Assembly (NCBI GenBank): GCA_903934275.1
Contig: CAIZNF010000660.1
Location: 1 to 6,402, forward strand
From: an uncultured Nitrosomonadales bacterium
Lineage (GTDB): Bacteria > Pseudomonadota > Gammaproteobacteria > Burkholderiales > Gallionellaceae
DNA: 6,402 nucleotides
Direction of reading: 5' to 3'
Below are positions 6,380-6,402 of the stretch, one piece after another (the stretch's first letter is position 1; every line of letters begins with the position of its first letter). Made by a program: the position numbers and the translations under genes. The notes beneath the pieces were generated by a model. That model saw only the letters and a program-made list of their open reading frames with translations, was not told where the DNA came from and did no database searches.

Positions 6380-6401
6380 GTAGGTGCGAATTCATTCGCA
6401 C
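6380..6401 (+). repeat. Single GTAG-headed REP-like palindrome at window edge
   Basis: GTAGG is followed by GTGCGAA-TTCA-TTCGCAC (6384-6401; the head's last G begins the stem), a 7-bp stem with a 4-nt loop. Head and loop resemble the units in earP, but the stem bases differ in a compensated way. A partner unit may lie beyond the window. Confidence 0.65.
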
Positions 6402-6402
6402 G

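Noticed and set aside
6306..6402. Possible promoter of the MFS-earP-efp unit.
   Set aside because: No pair of -35 and -10 boxes with good match and spacing could be picked out by eye on the minus strand.

Overview
The window looks like a piece of a proteobacterial chromosome, most likely a betaproteobacterium. The best evidence is a neighbouring pair encoding EarP (EF-P arginine rhamnosyltransferase) and an Arg32-type elongation factor P, a pathway typical of Betaproteobacteria and some Gammaproteobacteria such as Pseudomonas. The moderately GC-rich base composition and the many small palindromic intergenic repeats fit, but the genus cannot be fixed from the sequence alone.

All five protein-coding genes lie on the minus strand, so transcription runs from the right end to the left. 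From the right: (1) an MFS transporter (6305-5088); (2) earP (5086-3833), starting 1 nt after the transporter stop; (3) efp (3836-3282), overlapping the earP stop by ATGA. These three look like one translationally coupled unit that ends at a clear intrinsic terminator (3079-3053). After a gap of about 470 nt come (4) a short NfeD-like membrane protein (2812-2396) and (5) a stomatin/paraslipin-type SPFH protein (2281-1376), a classic partner pair for membrane quality control or microdomain organisation. Then comes (6-position in the layout, fifth family) a YdjM/YbcI-like (DUF457) membrane-bound putative metal-dependent hydrolase (1323-313).

The repeat content is the most unusual aspect. Several elements carry a GTAG-type head followed by a small palindrome, the architecture of REP sequences. 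They occur as an inverted pair between nfeD and the stomatin gene (2319-2362), as an inverted pair inserted in frame within earP (4312-4366), as a single copy at the right edge (6380-6401), and as a related long inverted repeat downstream of the hydrolase gene (194-260). earP also carries a second short dispersed repeat (core 3995-4011, CTTCGACAGGCTCAGGG on the minus strand), again in frame. The left end holds a MITE-like element of about 176 bp (11-186) whose arms contain tandem CGCAGATT units. The transporter gene contains a 9-bp tandem repeat that lengthens a membrane segment.

The stretch just past the efp terminator (3052-2878, minus strand) begins GTGCGCCCGGCA directly after the terminator T-run and ends CTCCTACTCGAT. 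This is the position and these are the end sequences expected of a bacterial class C group II intron, so I propose an internally deleted remnant of one. No complete new defence or metabolic system is visible; the gene content is housekeeping, and the novelty lies in the repeats and the intron relic.
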